This document shows positions 1 through 10,856 of a stretch of DNA of 64,000 nucleotides, piece by piece. The stretch is from Blastobasis lacticolella (Eukaryota; Arthropoda; Insecta; Lepidoptera; Blastobasidae). The stretch covers positions 15,003,907-15,067,906 of the forward strand of contig LR990041.1 of the NCBI GenBank assembly GCA_905147135.1, given 5' to 3'. Position numbers and translations under genes: made by a program. Positions within the stretch are counted from its first letter, which is position 1, and each line of letters opens with the position of its first letter. The notes under the pieces were generated by a model. The model had not been told where the DNA came from and made no database searches. It saw only the letters and a program-made list of their open reading frames with translations.

Positions 1-1302
1 CATATTTCCGACATAAATCTAATGAAAACTGTTTATTTTGCGCTCTGTCAGTCCCTCTTAATCTACTGCATTACTTCATGGGGAGGTGCTCCTAAAACCA
101 CACTTTTGACTTTGGAGAGAGCCCAACGCTCATTACTTAAAGTAATGTGTTTTCTCCCATTTAGATTCTCAACCTCTGAACTCTATCAAAGGATATCAGT
201 ACTGACAGTGCGCCAGTTATTTATTCTCCACACAACACTTTCGCAACACCGCACGGTCACATACATCCCCCCATCCTCAACCACAAAAGCCCGTAGAAGA
301 CCGTATATGGTGCCACATCCTGATCCCCCCATTGTAACAAGTTTTGGCCAAAGATTTTTCTGTTTCCTGGGAGGCTTTATATACAATAATTTAAATAAAG
401 CACTCAACATCTATGCGCTTAACTATTTCCTTTGCAAAAAGAGAGTCACCAGTTACCTTAAAGACCTCAGCTATGATAGAACAGAGTCTATCCTTATACC
501 AGTTAGTTAGATCACTAAAAAAAAAAATTTAACAAATTTTAAGTTCCCACCTTGCCACATATCCCACTAGTAACACCAAAACAGAACTTTCTGTTACTGA
601 TACTTACAACTATTAGCTAAATAAAAATATTAATAACAATACTAACACAAAAATACGTATATGTCGTCGCGTGAAGGAAAGGGGTGTATCAGGATCATTG
701 TCATCAGGGTGGTGATATCAGTATTAGGTCGTATTCGTCCAGATAAATTAAAGAAAAGGTTCACATTTACTCCACTGTATTTATTCCATTTCATTTTTGC
801 ACATCACTTATAATTTCACTAGAATTCAGAGCGGTATTACAAATGTAGGCAGTTGAGGTATTTTACTTTCTTATTTCAAAGGTGATTTTAAAATTACTTT
901 ATTTTTAAACGTAAATAACACTTTCTTTTAACGAACTTCAAACGTAAACAAACGAAATGTGGAGACAGTTTCAAGACGCGTCACTCCTCGGCGGCGGTCG
1001 CGCCAAGAATGGACGCCACTCGGCCCGAGTCGTGCCGTCGAGACTCTGTCAGCACGCCCCACCAGAGGGCGCACTCCCACTTCCGTTTTCATCGTCATGA
1101 GTCCGTACTATTGACCACATGAGTCCATACTATTGACCGTGATCCGTCACGGCCGTCCTGCTGTACACACGTCCTCGTGTGTAATCTGAAACATGAAAAC
1201 CATATCACAGTACTATATTCGCTCGGTCACTTCTGACCACAACACATCACCCAAATAAGTCTTATGAATCATGTGATTGGATCTATCACGACTGCATTAA
1301 CC
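1..1302. repeat. Direct duplication of 4733-6034
   Basis: Bases 1-1302 read the same as 4733-6034 (offset 4732), with no difference noticed. The block holds the last part of a LINE ORF2, its 3' untranslated DNA, one 488-bp LTR-like repeat (662-1149) and 153 bp beyond it. Identity stops sharply at 1302/6034; after that position 1303 continues into Gypsy 3' sequence. It is either a very recent segmental duplication or an assembly duplicate. Confidence 0.93.
22..510 (+). pseudogene. LINE ORF2 C-terminal fragment (duplicate copy)
   Basis: An open frame of 162 codons that repeats the last 162 codons of the LINE reading frame ending at 5242. It begins inside the post-reverse-transcriptase region (SWGGAPKTTLLTLERAQRS), so it is not an independent gene. 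The methionine at 22 is internal to the parent frame. The window edge hides what lies upstream. It is part of the 1-1302 duplication and has no sign of separate promoter or function. Confidence 0.85.
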
Positions 1303-1696
1303 TGCTGCGAATCAGATTTTTGAATACAAAGGGGAGAGTAGGAAAAGTGGGTTACAACAAAAACCGTCTAATCAGGATCAAATACAGCCGCAGGGAACCA
1401 CTTCATATTTGCCGCCTATAATAATATCAAAGCCGCCAAGTTTTAAATCTTGAGAAAGAGCATCAGCGGCCCACAACATCCCGGAACAGGAGCTAGAAGA
1501 ATACGAGGACTGCCAAGGAGGCGAGAGCCCGCGGATGGTGCGCGTCGCGGCCGGCGAGCCGCGATAGCCGGCCTACTCACCCAGCCCCACTCGACCACTT
1601 ACCGAGGCTCGCGGTCTCATGCTAAGACCTCGACGGAACATTAAATATAAAAAATATATCTACTTTATATACTTTAAGAGTTTATTGGTGGAGGAA
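1303..1696 (+). mobile_element. Ty3/Gypsy element, 3' internal end with polypurine tract
   Basis: This stretch runs from the edge of the duplicated block to a polypurine tract, GGTGGAGGAA at 1687-1696, which directly precedes an LTR starting with TG. A GC-rich open stretch (1450-1644, 64 codons rich in Arg and Pro) may be the eroded end of the integrase C-terminus, but no motif proves it. The assignment rests on the polypurine tract plus LTR order; the coding content is unrecognised. Confidence 0.55.
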
Positions 1697-1830
1697 TGCT
1701 ATAGTCATAAGTGGGTAGTATGAAAATAGCTAACTATCGGTTGGTAACATTGTGTGCAGGCAGTCGTGATTATAGCTTTAAACGTGAAAGCCGTATCTTA
1801 TTTGTCTTCACCCTAAAACCCGAAATAACA
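1697..1830 (+). repeat. Gypsy 3' LTR (plus orientation)
   Basis: 134 bp beginning TGCTATAGTCATAAG and ending CGAAATAACA. It matches the reverse complement of 14727-14865 along nearly its whole length. A polypurine tract lies immediately upstream and AGTTC immediately downstream (1831-1835). The same five bases flank the outer side of the other LTR (GAACT at 14866-14870 on the plus strand), as expected for the two ends of one insertion. Confidence 0.75.
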
Positions 1831-1889
1831 AGTTCCTCGAAACACTCCCCATTGTACGGCCGATAGAACACATACAGGGAGCCAAAGTC
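1831..1889 (-). mobile_element. Jockey LINE fragment (left half of a split Jockey)
   Basis: The reverse complement reads like 51892-51950 of the Jockey fragment further on (frame LCVFYRLYNEECSEEL there). It stops exactly at the AGTTC that borders the Gypsy LTR. The right half of the same Jockey region starts at 14866. This is a short degenerate fragment without coding value. Confidence 0.75.
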
Positions 1890-1939
1890 TGGGTGGGAGG
1901 GTGAGCGGCGCGCGCGGCGGTTCCGGCCGCAGCCGGGGC
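1890..1939. other. GC-rich rearrangement junction
   Basis: About 50 bases rich in G and C separate a Jockey fragment (1831-1889) from the integrase fragment. Gypsy pieces on its two sides point in opposite directions. No family was recognised for these bases, so they mark the junction of an inversion or a join between two element copies. Confidence 0.5.
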
Positions 1940-2191
1940 TTCGTTTTTCTTTTTAACTATTCCAATGTGTTCCCTATGTAACTCGTTAACTATTACCGGC
2001 AATAACTGAGGTGGCACTACCAGCTTCGCACGTCGCATAAGACAGCCCTTTTCTACAGCCAAATCGGAGCGACAATCGTGATAAGCTTTCATTTGTTTCT
2101 CAATAATTCTCTGCGGCCAACCGTGTATCGTTAACCTCAGTACCTGTGACAATAGCGGATCGTATTCCGTTTTATGCCTTATGTTATCAAT
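1940..2191 (-). pseudogene. Gypsy integrase N-terminal fragment (H2C2 zinc-binding region)
   Basis: The minus-strand frame encodes the start of a Ty3/Gypsy integrase: IRHKTEYDPLLSQVL, then GCLMRRAKLVVPP, then a histidine pair in LHREHIGIVK, which is the first half of the H-H-C-C zinc-binding domain. The frame then runs into GC-rich sequence that is not integrase (about 1890-1939), so the cysteine half and the whole catalytic core are missing here. It is the continuation of the RNase H frame that stops at 11142: the residues IDN are shared across the two sides of the LINE insertion. Confidence 0.8.
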
Positions 2192-2310
2192 ACCCACTGT
2201 ATTATTATTTTACAGTGGGATACTGTTTCTTCTAATCAAACCAAACTGGTGTCTACGAACCTGACCTCTAATTTACAACCGTTAAAAATCATTCCATCAA
2301 ATTCGATAAT

Positions 2311-4587
2311 GTGACTAATTTACAGGGGAGCATAGATTCTCTAAAGGTCTCTAACTCATATACCTGTGACCTTGCTACTTGCGCCTCTTATGATTCTAAT
2401 CCTAAAACTTCCCTGAAACTAATTACACAGAATATTAGGAGTGTAAATAAAAATATGTCTCAATTTAATGTTTTACTTGCGTCTACTAAGATAGACTGGG
2501 ATATTGTCGTGCTGACAGAGTGCTGGCTACTGAATGCTACCAATATTCCTTCGCTTGACGGTTTTAATTCTTTCGCCACAAGCAAGAATAGAACGCAAAA
2601 CGAGGGAGTTGTGGTATACAGTAGATCAAACCTTGAAGTCTTAACTACTGAACCTGACTTCCCTGATGCTAACTGTTTAGTGTTAAAATACAAATTTGGA
2701 ATAGCAGTAATAGCAATCTATAGGTCTCCGTCCCAAAGGGATTTAACAAACTTTTTCGCACACTTAGACTTAATTTTGAATTCTCTGAACAAATTTCATA
2801 CCATAATTATTGCAGGAGACATCAACATCAACATAACCGAATCACATCACGACCAATATAAATCCACATACCTGAACCTTTTAGCATCCCACGGCCTACT
2901 TCCCGCTCATACACTTCCCACGCGTGGAGACAGTTGTCTCGACCACATTATATTAAAAACCAACCTACCGGCAAATACCCTCGTAGCGCACTCTTCACTT
3001 ACAGACCACGAAACTGTACTACTTTTCCTCGATCGTAAGACACCAAAACCACCTGTAGAAACAAAGATTAAGAATTATATAAACTACACTAAATTGTCGG
3101 ATGAGCTAAAAATTGTTGACTTTACAAATATCTTACAATGCAACGACCCTAATACAGCTACTGAAATGTTCACTAAAATCTTGAGCAACTGTATCGAGAC
3201 CCATAGTTCCCAAATTAAAATACCAAATAGAAAACGGTTAATTAAACCATGGATCACGACTGGTATTTTACGATGTATCAAACATAGAGACAACTTACAC
3301 AAACATTTTAAACAAAATTCCGAAAATGAAGTTCTGAAACTAACCTATACCAGATATAGAAACTTTTGCAATGAGCTTATCAAGAAAACTAAACGCCAAT
3401 ATGAAGCTAATGAAATAAAACTGGCAGGTTCCAATAATAAACTTATATGGGAAAGTATAAACTCCATCACAAATAGAAAAAAACCAAAGGAGATAATGTC
3501 TGCTCTGCTATCCCTTTCCTCCACACCTGAACAGTCCATAAATGAAGTCAACGAATACTTCGTTGGCGTTGGAAAACGGTTAGCCCAACAATTCTCATCT
3601 CTGCCTCCTCATCCACCAACTACAAGCACGTGCTTGCCCTTGAACTCCATGGCACTCTTACCCACAGATGAACCCGAGGTTGAACGTATAATCATGTCTC
3701 TTCGAAGTGACTGTGCTACTGGAGGAGATCAAATTTCGGGACGGCTGTTAAAAGAAAATAAAGATGTGTTGGTCCCAATTATTACACATATCTGCAACCT
3801 CTCTCTACAATCTGGAATCTTCCCCAAGCAGTTTAAAAAATCGATTATTCATCCGATATTTAAGGGCGGAGCCAAAGACCTTGTCACTAATTATCGCCCG
3901 ATAGCTATTCTACCAACATTATCTAAGGTTCTAGAAAAAATTATGAACAAGCGGCTTATTAAATATCTAGAATCGAACAAACTTTTATCTTCGGCTCAGT
4001 TCGGCTTTAGGGCAGGAATGTCGACGAGTAATGCGGTAAATGAACTAACCCACTTTTTGGCAACTAGTTTGGATAAGAGAAAGAAAGCTATTGGAATCTT
4101 TCTTGACATTTCCAAGGCGTTTGATACGGTGTCAATTCCGCTCTTGGTAAGCAAGCTCGAGAGACTTGGTGTCAGAGGCACACAGCTGTGCCTTTTTAAG
4201 GATTACTTGAATGGCCGTTTCCAGTCTGTTAAGATTGATCAATACATCAGCAATGAATTGCCAATCTCATACGGTGTCCCCCAAGGCAGCATAATTGGTC
4301 CAACTCTGTTTCTCGTTTTCATAAACGATCTATGCGAACTCAAGCTTGCAGGGGGCAAAATAATCACCTTCGCAGACGATACAGTCCTGCTTTTTAGGGA
4401 AAAAAGTTGGGGCGAAGCTCACGCAGCTGCACAGTTAGGTTTCAGCCGGGTGACGGAATGGCTCCTACAAAACAAACTAACATTGAATACGGACAAGACC
4501 AAATACATGAAGTTCTCCATTTATAACCTACAACCTAATCTTGATCCGCTACCTCCCATCATATCACATACATGTCGCAAACTTTGA
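2311..4587 (+). CDS. LINE ORF2: endonuclease and reverse transcriptase
   Basis: The protein of a non-LTR retrotransposon, which nicks target DNA and copies its RNA at the nick. Residues about 30-250 form an exonuclease-endonuclease-phosphatase domain: ITQNIRSVNKN, then VVLTECWL (the catalytic Glu region), IIAGDININI and LTDHETVLL (the usual SDH-type site, here TDH). Residues about 490-740 form the reverse transcriptase: NYRPIAILPTLSKVLEK, AQFGFRAGMST, IFLDISKAFDTV (first catalytic Asp), YGVPQGSIIGPTLF and FADDTVLL (catalytic Asp pair). All main catalytic motifs are present, which suggests a young copy. The frame ends early at 4587, where the rest is read from another frame. The true start is uncertain; 2311 is a GTG. 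The clade is CR1 or Jockey by motif style and is not settled. Confidence 0.88.
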   Translation: MTNLQGSIDSLKVSNSYTCDLATCASYDSNPKTSLKLITQNIRSVNKNMSQFNVLLASTKIDWDIVVLTECWLLNATNIPSLDGFNSFATSKNRTQNEGVVVYSRSNLEVLTTEPDFPDANCLVLKYKFGIAVIAIYRSPSQRDLTNFFAHLDLILNSLNKFHTIIIAGDININITESHHDQYKSTYLNLLASHGLLPAHTLPTRGDSCLDHIILKTNLPANTLVAHSSLTDHETVLLFLDRKTPKPPVETKIKNYINYTKLSDELKIVDFTNILQCNDPNTATEMFTKILSNCIETHSSQIKIPNRKRLIKPWITTGILRCIKHRDNLHKHFKQNSENEVLKLTYTRYRNFCNELIKKTKRQYEANEIKLAGSNNKLIWESINSITNRKKPKEIMSALLSLSSTPEQSINEVNEYFVGVGKRLAQQFSSLPPHPPTTSTCLPLNSMALLPTDEPEVERIIMSLRSDCATGGDQISGRLLKENKDVLVPIITHICNLSLQSGIFPKQFKKSIIHPIFKGGAKDLVTNYRPIAILPTLSKVLEKIMNKRLIKYLESNKLLSSAQFGFRAGMSTSNAVNELTHFLATSLDKRKKAIGIFLDISKAFDTVSIPLLVSKLERLGVRGTQLCLFKDYLNGRFQSVKIDQYISNELPISYGVPQGSIIGPTLFLVFINDLCELKLAGGKIITFADDTVLLFREKSWGEAHAAAQLGFSRVTEWLLQNKLTLNTDKTKYMKFSIYNLQPNLDPLPPIISHTCRKL

Positions 4588-5242
4588 AGGGTGTCTTTGT
4601 GTGCCGCTTAGTTGTGTCAATGATATTAAATATCTGGGCGTTGTAATTGATAACTATTTGAATTTTAAATCCCACATAGAAACATTATCAAATAGAGTTC
4701 GTAAGTTAATATACATATTTAAAACACTAAGACATATTTCCGACATAAATCTAATGAAAACTGTTTATTTTGCGCTCTGTCAGTCCCTCTTAATCTACTG
4801 CATTACTTCATGGGGAGGTGCTCCTAAAACCACACTTTTGACTTTGGAGAGAGCCCAACGCTCATTACTTAAAGTAATGTGTTTTCTCCCATTTAGATTC
4901 TCAACCTCTGAACTCTATCAAAGGATATCAGTACTGACAGTGCGCCAGTTATTTATTCTCCACACAACACTTTCGCAACACCGCACGGTCACATACATCC
5001 CCCCATCCTCAACCACAAAAGCCCGTAGAAGACCGTATATGGTGCCACATCCTGATCCCCCCATTGTAACAAGTTTTGGCCAAAGATTTTTCTGTTTCCT
5101 GGGAGGCTTTATATACAATAATTTAAATAAAGCACTCAACATCTATGCGCTTAACTATTTCCTTTGCAAAAAGAGAGTCACCAGTTACCTTAAAGACCTC
5201 AGCTATGATAGAACAGAGTCTATCCTTATACCAGTTAGTTAG
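4541..5242 (+). pseudogene. LINE ORF2 C-terminal part, frameshifted
   Basis: This frame overlaps the end of the 2311-4587 frame and supplies the missing tail of the LINE protein: IKYLGVVIDNYLNFKSHIE (the region just after the polymerase), then LLIYCITSWGGAP and a basic tail. The switch happens between about 4541 and 4587, which implies a one- or two-base indel in this copy. As it stands the full ORF2 cannot be made by ordinary reading. The duplicate at 22-510 carries the same tail but not the shift point, so it cannot be used to judge the shift. Confidence 0.85.
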
Positions 5243-5393
5243 ATCACTAAAAAAAAAAATTTAACAAATTTTAAGTTCCCACCTTGCCACATATCCCACT
5301 AGTAACACCAAAACAGAACTTTCTGTTACTGATACTTACAACTATTAGCTAAATAAAAATATTAATAACAATACTAACACAAAAATACGTATA

Positions 5394-5881
5394 TGTCGTC
5401 GCGTGAAGGAAAGGGGTGTATCAGGATCATTGTCATCAGGGTGGTGATATCAGTATTAGGTCGTATTCGTCCAGATAAATTAAAGAAAAGGTTCACATTT
5501 ACTCCACTGTATTTATTCCATTTCATTTTTGCACATCACTTATAATTTCACTAGAATTCAGAGCGGTATTACAAATGTAGGCAGTTGAGGTATTTTACTT
5601 TCTTATTTCAAAGGTGATTTTAAAATTACTTTATTTTTAAACGTAAATAACACTTTCTTTTAACGAACTTCAAACGTAAACAAACGAAATGTGGAGACAG
5701 TTTCAAGACGCGTCACTCCTCGGCGGCGGTCGCGCCAAGAATGGACGCCACTCGGCCCGAGTCGTGCCGTCGAGACTCTGTCAGCACGCCCCACCAGAGG
5801 GCGCACTCCCACTTCCGTTTTCATCGTCATGAGTCCGTACTATTGACCACATGAGTCCATACTATTGACCGTGATCCGTCA
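5394..5881 (+). repeat. 488-bp LTR-like repeat, left copy
   Basis: It begins TGTCGTCGCGTGAAGG and ends GTGATCCGTCA (TG...CA ends). The same 488 bases occur at 10369-10856 with about two differences seen, and at 662-1149 inside the duplication. The outer flanks are TATA at 5390-5393 and TATA at 10857-10860, a possible 4-bp target duplication in a TA-rich place. It carries GAAGGAAAGGGG just inside the left end, which resembles a polypurine tract and leaves the exact LTR start open. Confidence 0.7.
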
Positions 5882-6524
5882 CGGCCGTCCTGCTGTACAC
5901 ACGTCCTCGTGTGTAATCTGAAACATGAAAACCATATCACAGTACTATATTCGCTCGGTCACTTCTGACCACAACACATCACCCAAATAAGTCTTATGAA
6001 TCATGTGATTGGATCTATCACGACTGCATTAACCCACCAATTCTTCACATAAAACATACGTCCATTATCATTTATCATACTAAACTTCTGTAGATTGAGA
6101 GATAACAACATCATCTTGTACATAAATTATTCTTTATAAGTTGCCGACATAAATTCAGCTACGACTTTAGTTCATTAGAGAGGCGTGACAAGGTATAACA
6201 CCAGACTATGAACCGTATCACAAATACCACCAATGAAGAAGGTTTAATCATCGTCACCAGTGTTTTCCCCTTGATGCTCTTGTTGAGTGGGAAACAAGCC
6301 CCAATCACAGAGCTCGCGTATCGTCCCCGACGTCCATTACTGTAGGTACTTAGATTCACTACAAATATGTGACATACCTACATCAAATTTTCAGTACTCA
6401 GCAAAAGACCCAATGTTACTTCGAGTGGGATTGAAACACTCCTTCATTAAATGCCATATGATTTTTGGTCATCCGTCAGCGCCATCCTAATTTAAAAAGA
6501 ATAAGTAATGTTACCATACAGGAG

Positions 6525-7110
6525 AAATGACACACAGGCGACGAACCACCACACGACGGACGCCATCAGTCGGGCCGCCACGCAATCAGGCCGCCACGCA
6601 ACCAGGCCGCCACGCAACTGGACCTGCACACAAGCGAAATACCACACAGACTAGGTGCCACACAGGTTGGGTGTCACTCTGGTCAGTGCCACTCTAATCG
6701 TCAAACTATGAGTTTATTCATTATATATCCTGTGTCACGTCTACCAAAGCACGATACAGGTAAGATGTCACACACGGGTAAATTTCACAGAGGCAAAATG
6801 CCACACATAAAAATGCCACACCGGCGAAATGCCATACAGGTAGAATGCCTCACAGGCTAAATACCCCACAGACTTAATGTCACACAGACTATGCCACACA
6901 GGCGAAATGCCAAACAGGCGGGATGCCACACAGGCGGGAGCCACACAGGCGAGAGCCACACAAGCGGGAGCCACACAGGCGGGAGCCACACAGGCGGGAG
7001 CCACACAGGCGGGAGCCACACAGGCGGGAGCCACACAGGCGGGAGCCACACAGACGGGAGCCACACAGACGGGAGCCACACAGGCGGGAGCCACACAGGC
7101 GGGACAAATA
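6525..7110. repeat. Minisatellite, 15-bp unit CCACACAGGCGGGAG
   Basis: From about 6900 to 7105 a 15-bp unit is repeated about thirteen times with few changes. Upstream (6525-6900) older, looser 15-17-bp units of the type GCCACACAGGCGAAAT can be followed. Because 15 is a multiple of three and the unit has no stops, several frames on both strands stay open; these are not genes. Confidence 0.92.
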
Positions 7111-8749
7111 AATAGAAGCTGTCTATAGATTCTCAGCTCGTGGTCAATCCTTCGACCAAATCTGTACTAAGTCAGTGATAGGTAACAGTCTATCTGCTAT
7201 CATAACCCGGTCAATAACGGTCTACGAGTTACACAACAAGTAATCGTCACAGATCCGAACAACTGTTTACGGTGTCATCTCTACAAAAACAACAAAATAA
7301 AATAAAATAAAAATAAACATTATTTCTACTGCCCAATATCAAAACTAAATCAGAAGTTTAATAATAAGAAGCTCTCACGTCTATTTGATACGCCAGTTAT
7401 AGGTAACAATAGTCCATTTGTTGCCACACCAAAACTAAACAAGCAATAATCATCGTCATCGATTTTAACTGTTCGAACGAGTATACTCTATCTAGACTTT
7501 ACGTTACGTTTAAGCTCCCATTTTGAAACCATTTAACAATGTTTGTAATAACGAAGGCATCCCATATCAAGCCGCCTTCTAAAAAAATTACAAAATAAAA
7601 TTTGCTATCTACAGCCACAACATCCGAGACTTTCGGGGCTCTTAGCCCAATGAGTCACACACATGACTCCCGGGTCACTCCAAGTCAGCCAAATAAATCT
7701 GGATGTTTGACCTCAACAACAATTCAGGTACTTAAAAACTTGTACTGGCATAAGGATATGAAATCTCACCATTGCTTACACTGTCTCATCTTACTGGCAC
7801 AACAACAGAACTCAAAATAGTTACTTTATATCAGTAATCAAGGAAATTTCAGTACTCGAAGCTAAAAATAATTTATAAAACCGGCTATTGAACTATCACC
7901 AAAATATCTGGACTTTCTCATCATCGTTATCGTTCAACACTTTCTCACAAAGCTTAAAACAACTACCTGCTATTAGCCACGCTCCCATAGCCTCCATCAG
8001 GCCGGTAAGCAACCATAAAACTCTCCCATAGGCTCCATTAGCCCACCATCACTGATAAAACACGATCACCTTCATCCGATGATGCAACAAATTTTGAGAA
8101 AACAAAACGATCACACAAATCTCATAAAAACCTCGGCTCGATAGTCGTCACGTATTGGGTTAGCGTCTTAGATTGATCCGTCTAACAAAGTCTTTATACA
8201 GGTCAAACTAAGTCACATTGACTTAGTTCACATGGTTTTCGGTCGAACTAAGTCACAGGTTTATCTTTAGTTACTCAAAACATAATTCGAAATTATCTAC
8301 CGTCAATCAGTTCACTTACTCATGTTTACTTTTTTTTTCGTTAAATAACTTGATACTAATATAAAATTACGTTACTAACCAAACTACCTTTTTTTTTGTA
8401 GTATTAAAAGAAACGTATATCGGTGTTTCCATTTTTACCGCGGATATCTTATCTCTCTATTCTACAACATTGGGAAACTACGACCACAATAACAAACATT
8501 ATACTGAAATATGGAAAATTTCGTTCGAATTTCTCTTGTTAAATGTAAACAAACACGCTAATAATTTTTCTCTTTTTTTTTCTTTCGATACATGTTTGCA
8601 CCCTCCCGCTCGCATAGAAATCGCGGAGATCGCGGGGTCGTTATTGAATTTGCACATTCGAAGCCTATGTGAAGCCTATCCTATCTCTAAGACAACATCC
8701 TAAAGTACACCAGCTAATTGTTCCACAAACTCACTGCTACGGCATCCCT

Positions 8750-8970
8750 GCCACACTGTTATTATCAAATATTTACTTAGTCAGCAATCTGGAACGACTT
8801 ATGGTGACGGGAAAAGTCGAAGGCAAGAGACCCAGAGGCCGAAGTCCGAAGAGATGGGTGGCCCAAATATCCGAACGATTCATCGAAACCGATGGAGACA
8901 TGCAGTTTACCGAAGATGTCAGGATCCTCAGCAGTGAGGCAACGATCAAGAAGAAGAAGTCAGTCAGCAG
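8750..8970 (+). pseudogene. RTE-type LINE 3' coding fragment
   Basis: The frame reads NLERLMVTGKVEGKRPRGRS followed by PKRWVAQISERF, the basic C-terminal motif found at the end of many insect RTE reverse transcriptase proteins. It is followed by AAG/CAG-rich sequence (about 8948-8980). Only the last 60 or so codons are recognisable, so this is a 5'-truncated dead copy. Confidence 0.7.
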
Positions 8971-10368
8971 CAGCACCACCATAACTATGCTTACGTACTC
9001 AATTTATAAAAATAATAGCACTATGCTTTCCAAGTATTTCTTATTCTTGTTTTCTGATAACTGACGTGATGTTGGTAATACGTAAAATCATAGCGCACCA
9101 TGTTTCAAGATGGTAAAATAATCTTAGATTAAATAACACTTTTTTTTACTATAAACACTGTTTGACATTGGGACGGATTTAACATAATTCTTACTATTTT
9201 TGTGGAGTGATTTTTTTTCTTAGTAACTTTCTATCAGACAGCCTACATTAATTGACATAGGTACCCGCAAAAGCTAACATTTTTAAACTTAGCAGTAGTT
9301 TTTGACATTTTTACCAACAAATTGTAACACTGACGTAACTGACGTTGTTTATGTTTTGTTTACATTCTTTCTATTTGTAGTTTCACTAAAGATACAAATA
9401 AACCTGCCATTCTCTCTACTAAGGGTGTCAATAGTGTTTCTGTCAGAATACTTTTCTTAATTGTCAAAGTAAATAACTCCTAAAATCCGCTAGGGAGCCT
9501 CTTCAGCACAGGTTTTTACTAAATAATAATTATGTATAGGACTCACCAGATAGAGAGGAACTGTTAATATCACATCATTTCTCAGTCATGTACACTCGCA
9601 GATTGTCTACCATCGTCGTCCCATGTTGAAACAATCACGTTGAGGCTACCAGTCCAGCGTTGCATTCCAATGTTGTTCTCGTAGGTGAAGCGAACCGTTG
9701 TGCACCATTGTTATGCAATAGAAGAAAATAATTGTATCAGTAAAACAAAAATAAAAAAAATAATATACACCGTTTTTAATTGTTTGATTTTATTTAATCT
9801 GCAGAAATCTAAGCAATTAATTTACTTGTGGTGTCAAACCACACTGCTAAATGAATCTAAATATAAGTGTTTACTTTAAAGTCATTGAATAAACTTTAGC
9901 TGGCTAATTTAGAACTACGCAAATTATTTAACTAACACAATTTTATATTTAAAAAGGAAAATATTTTACATGAGTATTCTAAATTAAATTTAACAAAAAC
10001 AAAGAAGCCATACCAAAGTGCCGTCCATAGTAAGTTTCACTCGATTTTTAATAATGTTGTCGATATCACAGTGGTGCTCTCGAAGGCCCGGGGTCTGCCT
10101 TGACCATGACCCATTTGGTACAGATGATCTGCTGTTTACTTTATGAATCCCCCAATCTTTCGGACGAAGTCTTTGTCTTATATCTCGGGGACTCTTGGCT
10201 GCGCTTTGAACATGTTAAATCATTTTACATTTTAATGTAGGCAACTCAACTGGATCGAGTAATCACCTTTCTTTTATTATTACGCTTTCACGTAGCGTAT
10301 CTGCATTTTCTTTGTTGCTTTTCATCATACCATCTCTTGGGCGTTGCGTTCGTCATCACCGCTTCTGA

Positions 10369-10856
10369 TGTCGTCGCGTGAAGGAAAGGGGTGTATCAGG
10401 ATCATTGTCATCAGGGTGGTGATATCAGTATTAGGTCGTATTCGTCCAGATAAATTAAAGAAAAGGTTCACATTTACTCCACTGTATTTATTCCATTTCA
10501 TTTTTGCACATCACTTATAATTTCACTAGAATTCAGAGCGGTATTACAAATGTAGGCAGTTGAGGTATTTTACTTTCTTATTTCAAAGGTGATTTTAAAA
10601 TTACTTTATTTTTAAACGTAAATAACACTTTCTATTAACGAACTTCAAACGTAAACAAACGAAATGTGGAGACAGTTTCAAGACGCGTCACTCCTCGGCG
10701 GCGGTCGCGCCAAGAATGGCCGCCACTCGGCCCGAGTCGTGCCGTCGAGACTCTGTCAGCACGCCCCACCAGAGGGCGCACTCCCACTTCCGTTTTCATC
10801 GTCATGAGTCCGTACTATTGACCACATGAGTCCATACTATTGACCGTGATCCGTCA
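10369..10856 (+). repeat. 488-bp LTR-like repeat, right copy
   Basis: Nearly identical to 5394-5881; the two differences seen are a T-to-A change (about 10634) and an A-to-C change (about 10720). It is directly followed by TATA and then by the LINE 3' untranslated end, showing that it lies inside that LINE. Confidence 0.75.

Larger units (their letters stand above)
5882..10368. mobile_element. Non-coding interior between the 488-bp repeats
   Basis: No gag, pol or transposase frame was found. The interval holds unrecognised AT-rich sequence (5882-6520), a minisatellite (6525-7110), about 1.6 kb with nothing recognised (7111-8749), an RTE LINE fragment (about 8750-8970) and more AT-rich sequence to 10368. 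Near 10075-10150 a short segment resembles the SINE tail seen at 36976 and 56690. A primer-binding site of the usual TGG type is not visible after 5881, so the element class is uncertain: a non-autonomous LTR element, or two repeats brought together by other means. Confidence 0.45.

Noticed and set aside
6900..7105. CRISPR-like array
   Set aside because: Units are 15 bp head-to-tail without unique spacers, in a eukaryotic genome; it is a minisatellite.
6877..7128. Several overlapping 60-108-codon frames on both strands in the minisatellite
   Set aside because: The 15-bp unit contains no stop in most frames and its length is a multiple of three, so open frames are an artefact of the repeat.
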